Source: SAR324 cluster bacterium
GTDB taxonomy: Bacteria; Bdellovibrionota; UBA2361; JAAZON01
Assembly (NCBI GenBank): GCA_012797725.1
Contig: JAAZON010000590.1
Coordinates: 1 to 5,911 of the forward strand
Direction of reading: 5' to 3'
Length of the DNA: 5,911 nt
Shown in pieces: positions 1-5,911 of the stretch; within the stretch, counting starts at the first letter, position 1, and each line of letters starts with the position of its first letter. Made by a program: the position numbers and the translations under genes. The notes under the pieces are model-generated. The model saw nothing but the letters and a program-made list of their open reading frames with translations, was not told the origin of the DNA and ran no database searches.

Positions 1-812
1 CCAATAGCGAGTCCAATTTCACGTTGAGCCATTGCAAGACGTGTGACCGAGTCAAGCATAAGTACCACTTTCTTTCCTTGGTCTCGAAAATACTCAGCGA
101 ATGCCGTTGCCAGAAATGCTGCTCTAATTCTTAGCAATGATGACTCGTTACCAGTCGCCACAACAACAACAGAGCGCTTTAAGCCCTCGGGGCCAAGATC
201 CCTCTCAATAAACTCACGAACCTCCCTCCCACGTTCTCCTACAAGCCCAATTACGTTAATGTCGCTTTTTGAGTGCCTAGCTATCATTCCAAGAAGTGTG
301 CTTTTGCCCACACCTGAGCCAGCCATGATCCCTACGCGCTGTCCCACACCCACCGTGAGAAAAGAATTCATAGCACGAACGCCAAGGTCAAAATACTGCT
401 TTATCCTGCTTCTTGTAACTGGGTTTGGTGGATCGCGGAACAGAGGGGTAAGATCACCTCCGATGATAGGAGCTCCGCCATCAATAGGATCTCCTAATGC
501 GTTGATGACTCTTCCTAAATATCGCTCCGATACCACCACCTCAGAACTTGAAGCCGAAGCCGTGATTTCAGTTCCAGAGGAAACGCCTTGAGTATCGGCA
601 AATGGCATAACTAATATCTTATCCTTTCGAAATCCGACAACTTGAGCTGGGATCTGTCTTTTGCCGGAGTGAATATATACTCGTGCACCAACCGGGACAA
701 AGGGCCCCGTCCCCTCTATTACCAGACCACGCACATCAGTCACCGTGCCTCTTAGCTCGTATCTTCCGGATGTCTTGGTCGCGGCTAGGGCTTTCTCAAA
801 TAACTCACTCAT
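1..812 (-). CDS. fliI: Flagellar export ATPase FliI, N-terminal 270 residues (cut by window edge)
   Basis: FliI is the hexameric, F1-beta-like ATPase of the flagellar type III export apparatus. It acts at the cytoplasmic face of the basal body with FliH and FliJ, and helps deliver rod, hook and filament subunits. The visible part has a beta-rich N-terminal domain (about residues 18-95), then the catalytic domain. Clear marks are RDPPNPVTR (126-134), the P-loop AGSGVGKST (164-172), GERGREV (192-198) with the expected catalytic Glu193, and Walker B VVLMLDSVTR (249-258). The last residues, MAQREIGLAIG, match the stretch that precedes the conserved EPP segment in this family. About 40% of the usual 440-odd residues lie beyond position 1. 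The ATG at 812 overlaps the fliH stop as ATGA, which suggests translational coupling. AAGGCGG at 823-817 serves as ribosome binding site. The related ATPases SctN and F1-beta are less likely, given the flagellar neighbours. No damage is visible. Confidence 0.97.
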   Translation of the reverse strand, partial: MSELFEKALAATKTSGRYELRGTVTDVRGLVIEGTGPFVPVGARVYIHSGKRQIPAQVVGFRKDKILVMPFADTQGVSSGTEITASASSSEVVVSERYLGRVINALGDPIDGGAPIIGGDLTPLFRDPPNPVTRSRIKQYFDLGVRAMNSFLTVGVGQRVGIMAGSGVGKSTLLGMIARHSKSDINVIGLVGERGREVREFIERDLGPEGLKRSVVVVATGNESSLLRIRAAFLATAFAEYFRDQGKKVVLMLDSVTRLAMAQREIGLAI

Positions 813-1606
813 GAAACCGCCTTAACAACGCTATCCTTTATGCGATCCCAGGATTTATCAATCTGGTAATCGATCTCACCAGCAGTGGTTTCAACCACAC
901 ATCCTGAACGAATGCTCTCATCTCCAACAAAGTTTATATCGGTAAACTCTCGAATTATCTTCTGAATACCCAACACTTCAATAAACTCAAGATCCTGAGG
1001 ACTGACTCGTACCTTTGCAATATGAGAGCTACCTGCAAGTTTAAAAGCTTCCTTGATGAGTGGAATGATATATTCGGGGTTTATCTCGACAGCATAACCA
1101 ATGATCTTTTCTGAAATTGAGACAGCAAGTTCAACCGCCTTTTTCTCAAGAGCAGATAAAATTTCCGTTACTTGCACTTGATAGTCTTTAAAAACAGTTA
1201 GTAGGGTTTCTTCGACACGCTGCATTTTTCTTTCGTTTTCCTCAACCAACTGCTCAACCGCCTCAAGTCTTGCTTTTTCTCCAGCCTCTCGAATCGCTCT
1301 TTCGATATCATCTCTATGAACCCGTATGATTCCCTGCTCCGCTTCCTCCTCTTCTACGCTTTTTCGCTTTAAAGTCTCACCTGGTTTCAAATACGGGCGG
1401 GCTAAATTTGGATCGCCATAGCGACCGCCATAATCGGGGAACATCGGATCGATACATATTTTCTCACCATCTATCGTGGCAACTTCCATTGGTTGGAACT
1501 CTTCTGAGGCTGTAATCTCCCCCACGATTTCCCACGTCTGATCTTCATAGGGAGTTTCCCTGTAGGTGGCCTGAGTCATTTCATCTGAATTAACAGTTCG
1601 TTCCAT
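809..1606 (-). CDS. fliH: Flagellar export apparatus protein FliH (ATPase regulator)
   Basis: FliH is the peripheral-stalk-like partner of FliI. A dimer binds the FliI N-terminus, restrains its ATPase and tethers it to the C ring and the export gate. The 265-residue product has a variable N-terminal part (1-80) with a Pro/Gly/Tyr-rich stretch around 52-76 and an acidic patch EEEEAE (85-90). A long, highly charged helix follows (about 95-165). It contains alanines every fourth residue (A104, A108, A112, A116), resembling the small-residue xxx repeat typical of FliH helices. The C-terminal globular domain (about 195-258) has VSPQDLEF (201-208) and SGCVVETTAGEIDYQID (234-250), the most conserved FliH signature. 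Only two tryptophans occur, W25 and W253. In enterobacterial FliH, N-terminal Trp residues contact FlhA, so W25 may have that role (inference). The start at 1606 has only a weak GTGAG upstream; Met10 is an alternative start but has no better site. It directly follows fliF, where fliG is often found. Confidence 0.93.
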   Translation of the reverse strand: MERTVNSDEMTQATYRETPYEDQTWEIVGEITASEEFQPMEVATIDGEKICIDPMFPDYGGRYGDPNLARPYLKPGETLKRKSVEEEEAEQGIIRVHRDDIERAIREAGEKARLEAVEQLVEENERKMQRVEETLLTVFKDYQVQVTEILSALEKKAVELAVSISEKIIGYAVEINPEYIIPLIKEAFKLAGSSHIAKVRVSPQDLEFIEVLGIQKIIREFTDINFVGDESIRSGCVVETTAGEIDYQIDKSWDRIKDSVVKAVS

Positions 1607-1629
1607 TGATATCGCTCACTAATTATTTC

Positions 1630-3273
1630 TTAGAGACGACCATCATTTAACCAGTATCTGATCAGCAAGGCTGCTTGTCTTGGGTTCTCCTTTACAACCG
1701 TGCAGTTCTCAGCAATCAATTGCTCAAGCTGCTCCAGGTCTACTGTTGGCTCATATGTTGGCAGATGGGCCTTGCTACGCTCAGCCGCCATTTCTTGTTC
1801 CAGCTCCTTTATGCCTGTCGGTAAAAGTCTCGATAGATCAACTTCTGCCTCGGTTGGGGTAACCAGGAACTTGACCAGTGGTCTTACAATGACAAAGAAG
1901 AACAAGATAACGAAGAGGATAGGCACCGCCTTAGAGATCATGTTGAAAATGAAATCGTTCTTTGCCTCTTTGTCCATTTGTTCAATAACAGCGTCATCCG
2001 GCGTAAAGAAAGGTACATTCTCAACCGTCAATGTATCTCCACGATCTGAATTGAAACCAACTGCGCTCTTGACAACACTCTCAATCCTAGTCATGGTCTC
2101 CGAGTCGAGAGGAACAAATGTCTTAGGGGCATTTGCCGGGGCACCTGCAGGACTTGTGTAGTTACCATCAACTAATACAGCCACTGATAAGCGCGTTAGA
2201 GCACCACGTGGAGAGGTGCTTTTAGTCACTGCGCGTGACACTTCATAGTTCTTCACCGCCTCATTTCTATTGGTTCGCTCCGCAGTTCCATCGGGCTGAG
2301 TCACCAAATTTGGATCATCACTCAAATTTGAGACCACTCCAGGCACCCCACCTCTTTGGGTAGATCCAGCACCCTCTGAAATGCTTCTTTCAGATCTTAT
2401 AACTTGGCCGCTCGGGTCGTATGATTCTTCCTGCTTTTCACTACTTGAATAATCAATATCGGTCGTGACTCGAGCAATAACTTTCCCTGGCCCCAGAACT
2501 TTTGAAAGCATCTGCTCAACTCTATCAACATAGCCCCTTTCAATCGTATGTTGATATTCAAGCCTTGTTGCTTCAATTCCAAACTCTTCCTTGTCGCCTT
2601 TGGGGGTCAAAAGGTTCCCGAATACATCTACGATGGTAACATTTTCTTTTTTTAGCCCTTCGATGCTTCCCGCAACTAGATTCTGAATACCTAGCACTTG
2701 TTTATCAGCAAGCGTTGTTCCCGGCCTAAGCCTCAGCATAACTGACGCTGTGGGTTCACTGCCTGTTTTAGCAAAAACGCTCTTCTCAGGCTGAACAATG
2801 TGCACTCTAGAGCTCATGACACCATCAATTGATGAGATGGTGCGCTCCAATTCACCTTGCAGTGCTCTCTGAAATTTAAGCTTTTCAACAAATGTAGTAG
2901 TGCCAAGATTTGAAGCATCAAAAAGCTCGAACCCTACTGTGCCCCCCTTGGGGATACCATCGCCAGCAAGCCCAATTCGAACCTCATGCACCGTCTCTGG
3001 AGGTGAAATTGCAATCGTAGAACCGTCACCTCGCACTTCATATTTGATCTTCTGTTCTTTCAGCCTTTGAATGACAGCTGCAGAATCAGTCGGCTCAAGA
3101 TCGGAGTAGAGCACAGCATAATCTGGACGATTGGCCCACTTAGATAAATAGATGATTCCAGAAACCGATGCTACAACAAGCAGTGGAAATACTATCTTCT
3201 GCACCAAGGGAAGTTTAATATACCCCTCAGTCAATTGAGCAATAATGCCACTTAGGTCAAGACTAGCTGCCAT
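1630..3273 (-). CDS. fliF: Flagellar MS-ring protein FliF
   Basis: FliF forms the MS ring in the inner membrane, the base on which the rod, C ring and export gate are assembled. The 547 residues match the usual family length. A first membrane segment spans about 24-44, followed by a large periplasmic part. That part contains PKGGTVGFELFD (108-119) and LQGELERTI (138-146), both typical of the ring-building motifs. The Ser/Gly-rich stretch about 285-330 probably corresponds to the flexible beta-collar insertion. A second membrane segment spans about 441-463. The cytoplasmic tail (464-547) ends in ENPRQAALLIRYWLNDGRL, the kind of NP-x-x-A-x-x-I-R-x-W-L helix that binds the N-terminal domain of FliG. 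The ATG at 3273 has a near-perfect Shine-Dalgarno AGGAGG eight to nine bases upstream. The gene is intact, with no sign of fusion to FliG. A FliF-FliG fusion was considered, but the tail is too short for one. Confidence 0.98.
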   Translation of the reverse strand: MAASLDLSGIIAQLTEGYIKLPLVQKIVFPLLVVASVSGIIYLSKWANRPDYAVLYSDLEPTDSAAVIQRLKEQKIKYEVRGDGSTIAISPPETVHEVRIGLAGDGIPKGGTVGFELFDASNLGTTTFVEKLKFQRALQGELERTISSIDGVMSSRVHIVQPEKSVFAKTGSEPTASVMLRLRPGTTLADKQVLGIQNLVAGSIEGLKKENVTIVDVFGNLLTPKGDKEEFGIEATRLEYQHTIERGYVDRVEQMLSKVLGPGKVIARVTTDIDYSSSEKQEESYDPSGQVIRSERSISEGAGSTQRGGVPGVVSNLSDDPNLVTQPDGTAERTNRNEAVKNYEVSRAVTKSTSPRGALTRLSVAVLVDGNYTSPAGAPANAPKTFVPLDSETMTRIESVVKSAVGFNSDRGDTLTVENVPFFTPDDAVIEQMDKEAKNDFIFNMISKAVPILFVILFFFVIVRPLVKFLVTPTEAEVDLSRLLPTGIKELEQEMAAERSKAHLPTYEPTVDLEQLEQLIAENCTVVKENPRQAALLIRYWLNDGRL

Positions 3274-3279
3274 ATAATA

Positions 3280-3288
3280 TTACCTCCT
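3280..3288 (-). promoter_or_regulatory. Strong fliF ribosome binding site
   Basis: AGGAGGTAA on the minus strand, a near-perfect Shine-Dalgarno, lies in the 16-base gap between fliE and fliF. With its optimal spacing to the ATG at 3273 it should allow high translation of the MS-ring protein. Confidence 0.8.
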
Positions 3289-3289
3289 A

Positions 3290-3613
3290 TTAGACCGCCG
3301 TGCGCATTACTTCTTCATATGCACGAATTATCTTTGCCTGAATTTTGGTCATCAACTGAAAAGCGACATCAGCTTTTTCAAGCGCAATCACAGCATCATG
3401 CTGAGTTACACCAGGTTTGCCCAAGGTAAGCTCTTCCACTTTCTTATCTGCGACGTTTTGAAGTTCATTCGTTTCCTTCAAGGCACTTTGGAAAACTTCG
3501 GCGAAACTCTTTGCCCCCTGCTTTGCGTCTTGGCCTTCTGGCCCATGGATTTTTGGTTGTTCAGGAATTATTGGCTTGATGCTTTTCAAACCAAAGTCAA
3601 TTTTATCTATCAT
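3290..3613 (-). CDS. fliE: Flagellar hook-basal body complex protein FliE
   Basis: FliE is a small export substrate that sits at the junction between the MS ring and the proximal rod and is needed before the other rod proteins can be secreted. The 107-residue product has a variable, proline-containing N-terminus (1-35). It is followed by the conserved all-helical part: SFAEVFQSALKETNELQ (36-52), an ADKKVEELTLG segment, and the family signature VTQHDAVIALEKADVAFQLM (69-88) ending in AYEEVMRT. Length and C-terminus agree with the family. The start at 3613 has a GAGGG motif just upstream. It lies 21 bases after flgC and 16 before fliF, the common flgB-flgC-fliE-fliF order. Confidence 0.96.
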   Translation of the reverse strand: MIDKIDFGLKSIKPIIPEQPKIHGPEGQDAKQGAKSFAEVFQSALKETNELQNVADKKVEELTLGKPGVTQHDAVIALEKADVAFQLMTKIQAKIIRAYEEVMRTAV

Positions 3614-3634
3614 ATGACCCTCTTAATAATTCTA

Positions 3635-4060
3635 TCATGCTACTGAGATGTTTTTAGCAGCGTCCGCCATCTCCCTAACAACCTGAACTGCCGTGATGTT
3701 AGCTTGATAGAGTCGACTTGCACTCATTAAATCAGTCATTGAAGTCACTACATTGATATTTGGATATGAAACGTAGCCATCTTTATCTGCATCTGGGTGA
3801 CCAGGCTCGTAGACTCTCTTGGGATCTGATTGATCTTCAACAACTCTATCAATAAATGGTTTGGCTAAGCTCATTCGATCCAACTCAGACTCGAAAGCAC
3901 TCTGCTGGGTTAGCGCAACCTGCCGGACATCTCGCCTCTTGAAGGGACCGCCTTCAGGTGTTCTTGTTGTCTCAGCATTCGCAATGTTAGATGCCAAGAC
4001 ATTAACTCTGGTACGTGCCGCACTTAATCCACTCGCCAGAACTTCTATTACATTAAACAT
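3635..4060 (-). CDS. flgC: Flagellar proximal rod protein FlgC
   Basis: FlgC is a building block of the proximal rod, secreted by the flagellar export apparatus and assembled on FliE and FlgB in the periplasm. The 141-residue protein begins with the N-terminal helix and the rod/hook signature ASNIANAETTRTPEGGPFKRRDV (23-45), where the TTRTPEGGP form is specific to FlgC. The middle holds YEPGHPDADKDGYVSYPNINV (84-104), another FlgC hallmark. The C-terminal helix (MTDLMSASRLYQANITA, 108-124) is the segment that packs with the N-terminal helix in axial proteins. The start at 4060 is supported by AGGAGG eight bases upstream. It follows flgB by 18 bases. It looks complete and unremarkable. Confidence 0.98.
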   Translation of the reverse strand: MFNVIEVLASGLSAARTRVNVLASNIANAETTRTPEGGPFKRRDVRQVALTQQSAFESELDRMSLAKPFIDRVVEDQSDPKRVYEPGHPDADKDGYVSYPNINVVTSMTDLMSASRLYQANITAVQVVREMADAAKNISVA

Positions 4061-4078
4061 ACCCTTTTCCTCCTATCC

Positions 4079-4486
4079 CTAGCTAATTGAACGTATGGCC
4101 GTTGCCAAAAGCCTCATCTTTCTTCTCATAAAGTCTGCAGACCTGATATATTGCGAACGGTTAAAATCCAGCTGTCCCATTTGAATATCGATATCTACAT
4201 TGTTTCCGTCAGGTTTTGTCGCACCAGAAAGATCTGCGACTAAATGAGAATTCCCAGCATTTCCAATATCGATATGTTTTGAATTACTCAAAGTAAGTGG
4301 ACTAGTGTTCTTCGAAAAAGCTTTCTCAAGTTCACCAGCAAAATCCAGGTCTGATGCCCGGTATCCTGGAGTCTCTGCATTGGCAATGTTGCTTGAAATT
4401 GCTTCGTTTCTCTTCCAGGTTAAATCCATAGACTTCTGTAGGCCGCCTAAGGTCTTATCGAATATCATATCTGTAAAAACTTTCAT
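4079..4486 (-). CDS. flgB: Flagellar proximal rod protein FlgB, start placed at 4486
   Basis: FlgB is the first proximal-rod subunit, joining FliE at the base of the flagellar axis. The 135-residue product has the signature SSNIANAETPGYRASDLDF (31-49) and the C-terminal KPDGNNVDIDIQMGQL (91-106) followed by a long helix ending in LLATAIRSIS. The frame stays open to an ATG at 4624, adding 46 residues, but I place the start at 4486 for three reasons. MKVFTDMIFDKTLGGL is the normal FlgB N-terminus. AGGA lies six bases upstream (4496-4493). The predicted sigma-54 start site near 4540 lies inside the longer version, so that version could not be translated from this transcript. It is the first gene of the operon. 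Confidence 0.96.
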   Translation of the reverse strand: MKVFTDMIFDKTLGGLQKSMDLTWKRNEAISSNIANAETPGYRASDLDFAGELEKAFSKNTSPLTLSNSKHIDIGNAGNSHLVADLSGATKPDGNNVDIDIQMGQLDFNRSQYIRSADFMRRKMRLLATAIRSIS

Positions 4487-4492
4487 GATCTG

Positions 4493-4496
4493 TCCT
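4493..4496 (-). promoter_or_regulatory. Ribosome binding site that fixes the flgB start
   Basis: AGGA on the minus strand, six bases before the ATG at 4486. It supports the 135-residue FlgB over the reading starting at 4624, which has no comparable site in view. Confidence 0.7.
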
Positions 4497-4550
4497 AGTT
4501 CAAAGCTTTGACACAACAAGGGCTTATACAGGTTCCCCGCAAAGCTACGT

Positions 4551-4566
4551 TGCAAGAGCTGTGCAA
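4551..4566 (-). promoter_or_regulatory. Sigma-54-like promoter of the flgB operon
   Basis: The minus strand reads TTGCAC-AGCTC-TTGCA. The sigma-54 consensus is TGGCAC, five bases, TTGCA. The -12 element (4555-4551) is perfect, the spacing is exact, and the -24 element (4566-4561) differs only by T for the first G of the GG pair. Counting from the C at -12 (4552), transcription should start near 4540, leaving a leader of about 54 bases before flgB. Sigma-54 control of basal-body genes is known in many bacteria. The lost G in the -24 pair could weaken the promoter, so this is a strong candidate rather than a certainty. Confidence 0.62.
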
Positions 4567-4630
4567 AGTTAGTTACTTGATATTCTTTCAATAATATCAG
4601 ATAGATAACTTTCTGGAGAACCATGGCTAT

Positions 4631-4640
4631 ATTCTAGAAT
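4631..4640. promoter_or_regulatory. Palindromic operator candidate 1 (proximal)
   Basis: ATTCTAGAAT is a perfect 10-bp palindrome centred about 95 bases upstream of the predicted sigma-54 start site. It shares the core TTCTAGAA with a second palindrome 32 bases further upstream. It may be bound by a dimeric activator of the NtrC type that acts from a distance on sigma-54 polymerase; the role is inferred from position and symmetry. Confidence 0.45.
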
Positions 4641-4662
4641 GTCAAGACTTTGGCGCTTGCCT

Positions 4663-4672
4663 TTTCTAGAAA
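4663..4672. promoter_or_regulatory. Palindromic operator candidate 2 (distal)
   Basis: TTTCTAGAAA is a perfect 10-bp palindrome centred about 127 bases upstream of the predicted flgB-operon start site. Centre-to-centre distance to the proximal copy is 32 bp, close to three helical turns, so proteins on both would face the same side of the DNA. It could equally act on the divergent gene. Confidence 0.45.
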
Positions 4673-4927
4673 TATTGAAATGAAGGACATCCTAATAAAA
4701 CGGTTCTTTCCTTTATATGATACTTTTATCGTTCTTAGATACATAACAAAGATGTTTGAAACTTGGAAAAACACACTCTTGAAATTGGACCGTTTTCATC
4801 ACAAGACGTGAGAGAAACACTTTGGTATTAACGCGGAAAATCATGCTTAAATTACGAGTAAAAGCCAGATCGGGAAAAAATTGAATGAGTCGTTTCGTTA
4901 ATTATTCAAACCTTGTCTTTAGAAACT

Positions 4928-4931
4928 GAGG
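4928..4931 (+). promoter_or_regulatory. Ribosome binding site supporting the GTG start at 4936
   Basis: GAGG lies four bases before the GTG at 4936. The spacing is somewhat short, but an in-frame stop TGA at 4927-4929 sits immediately upstream and no other GTG or ATG occurs in frame before 5308, so this is the best start. Confidence 0.5.
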
Positions 4932-4935
4932 CAAA

Positions 4936-5911
4936 GTGCTTCCTTCCAAAGAATCTAAACTGAACAGAGAGGCAAGGAAAAAGAACGAAGGTGAAGGTTC
5001 GAAAGAAAGCGTCAACCCTCTTTCATCTTTTCTATCAAAGCTAGGAGATGAAATACTCGTCTCTGACCTACAGACCCTGGCGCCTGGTCACTTCGTTCGC
5101 GTACCAAATATCACGCCCAAAATACCCGACGGTATTCCTGTTGTAGGTATAGTCACTAAAAATTTAAATGGAGACGCACGACGTTTGCTCGTCGCCTGTT
5201 TGGGGTTAGATACCGAACGTGCATTTACTTATAGTTTTCTTAGATATGCGACCATTCCCCTCTCTACCTTTCAATTCGTCTTGCAAGCGGACAGGGTGAC
5301 AGAAATGGCTGATGCCTTAATGAAAGGAAATATAGAAGCAGCATTATCAATCCTGCCTGATACAACACAATTGAATGCAGCAAAAGAGTTCTTTGCTCTT
5401 AATGTGCTGCCTGCAATCTTGGAAGTTCGAAGCCAAGCTGAGAACCAGAGGGATTGGTCTCACGTGAATATCTATGAGATCAAGCGCTTAAAAGGATACT
5501 ATCAAGCCTGTAATCAATTTGGAAAAGGTCCCAAAGATTGGAAGGGATTGCTCATTAATGGAAGCAGGTTCTTCCGGTATTCCCTCGGAGGAGAGCTCAG
5601 TCAAGAAGAGATAGAGTCCATAGTAAAGGCAACGGAAGTTCGTATACGGGAACTCAAGCGCAGGGCTCAGTTGGTCTACACATCCGACGCACTCGAAGAA
5701 CTGCGGGCTGAACTTAAGATGAGATGGAGTAAGGCAGTAACTGATTATCAGACGTTGCGATCCAACAAAGAGCCTAACAAATCTGCTTTTTCAGAATTTA
5801 GTAGCGAGAATTTGATGAAACATCGTGGCATTCTCGCACTTTCCATTAACCCACAAACGGGAAGAAGTGATATTAATTATCTCCTAAAAGAAGTAATCGG
5901 CGCAACTGCCG
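4936..5911 (+). CDS. Unrecognised soluble protein, divergent from the flagellar operon (3' end beyond window)
   Basis: I do not recognise this gene. The frame is open from an in-frame TGA at 4927 to the window end: 325 codons from GTG 4936 with no stop, far longer than expected by chance. Residues 1-35 are rich in Lys, Glu and Ser and probably disordered. Residues 36-90 look like mixed beta structure (EILVSDLQTL, VVGIVTK, ARRLLVACLGL). From about 96 onward it is mostly helical, including a basic, charged helix about 232-275 (RIRELKRRAQLVY, LRAELKMRWSKAV). No signal peptide, membrane segment, P-loop or other catalytic motif was seen. The only methionine-based start (5308) would remove the beta part, so GTG is preferred. 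Its head-to-head position with flgB permits shared regulation, but a flagellar role is only a guess. The missing 3' part may hold the diagnostic domain. Confidence 0.8.
   Translation, partial: MLPSKESKLNREARKKNEGEGSKESVNPLSSFLSKLGDEILVSDLQTLAPGHFVRVPNITPKIPDGIPVVGIVTKNLNGDARRLLVACLGLDTERAFTYSFLRYATIPLSTFQFVLQADRVTEMADALMKGNIEAALSILPDTTQLNAAKEFFALNVLPAILEVRSQAENQRDWSHVNIYEIKRLKGYYQACNQFGKGPKDWKGLLINGSRFFRYSLGGELSQEEIESIVKATEVRIRELKRRAQLVYTSDALEELRAELKMRWSKAVTDYQTLRSNKEPNKSAFSEFSSENLMKHRGILALSINPQTGRSDINYLLKEVIGATA

Larger units (their letters stand above)
4487..4935. other. Divergent intergenic control region (449 bases)
   Basis: This region separates the minus-strand flagellar operon from the plus-strand gene at 4936. 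Its flgB-proximal half holds the flgB ribosome binding site, the sigma-54-like promoter and the paired TTCTAGAA palindromes. The half nearer the divergent gene (about 4680-4935) is AT-rich. It shows a 43-codon plus-strand open frame (4680-4811) without a ribosome binding site. It also has an imperfect direct repeat, TTGAAACTTGGA at 4756 and TTGAAATTGGA at 4779. No convincing -35/-10 pair for the divergent gene, no tRNA and no terminator hairpin were seen. Confidence 0.6.

Noticed and set aside
43..591. Plus-strand open frame of 182 residues
   Set aside because: It lies wholly antisense to fliI, whose protein is clearly conserved over the same bases; its own translation is low in recognisable structure and rich in Thr, Pro and Ser.
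1680..2161. Plus-strand open frames opposite fliF
   Set aside because: Shadows of the conserved fliF coding sequence with no family resemblance of their own.
4487..4624. Longer FlgB with 46 extra N-terminal residues from ATG 4624
   Set aside because: The usual FlgB N-terminus and a ribosome binding site are at 4486, and the predicted promoter lies inside the extension.
4651..4661. Plus-strand TGGCGCTTGCC resembling a sigma-54 promoter for the divergent gene
   Set aside because: The two halves are only two bases apart instead of five, so it cannot place both elements correctly.
4756..4789. Imperfect direct repeat TTGAAACTTGGA / TTGAAATTGGA
   Set aside because: Short, only two copies, differing by an indel, and with no link to a promoter; too weak to call a binding site.
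4881..4909. TTGAAT ... ATTCAA inverted repeat and possible -35/-10 for the gene at 4936
   Set aside because: Six-base arms separated by 17 bases in AT-rich DNA are expected by chance, and the best -10 match (TATTCA) is poor.

Overview
The window is a block of flagellar basal-body and export genes from a flagellated bacterium. It also holds a well-marked regulatory intergenic region and the start of an unrecognised gene running the other way. Protein character, a moderate base composition and a sigma-54-like flagellar promoter suggest a Gram-negative bacterium, perhaps of a deltaproteobacterial, Bdellovibrionota or SAR324-like type. That placement is inference; no marker gene here fixes the taxon.

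Layout. On the minus strand, read from about 4486 down to 1, the order is flgB, flgC, fliE, fliF, fliH, fliI. fliI runs off the left edge. The gaps are 18, 21, 16 and 23 bases, and the fliH stop and fliI start overlap as ATGA, so this looks like one transcription unit. Positions 4487-4935 form a 449-base intergenic region. It carries a sigma-54-like -24/-12 element facing flgB and, about 95 and 127 bases upstream of the predicted start site, two 10-bp perfect palindromes sharing the core TTCTAGAA. A plus-strand gene then begins with GTG at 4936 and runs off the right edge. It encodes at least 325 residues of a soluble protein I do not recognise.

How the genes work together. FliF makes the MS ring in the inner membrane. 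FliE links that ring to the rod, and FlgB and FlgC build the proximal rod. FliH and FliI are the stator-like regulator and the ATPase of the flagellar type III export apparatus. These are early-assembly components, commonly placed together. The striking absence is fliG, which in many bacteria lies between fliF and fliH. Here only 23 bases separate them, although the FliF tail keeps the usual FliG-binding type of C-terminus, so fliG is presumably elsewhere in the genome.

The most interesting parts are the promoter with its paired palindromes (a candidate enhancer site for a flagellar NtrC-type activator), the missing fliG, and the unknown divergent gene that may share the control region.
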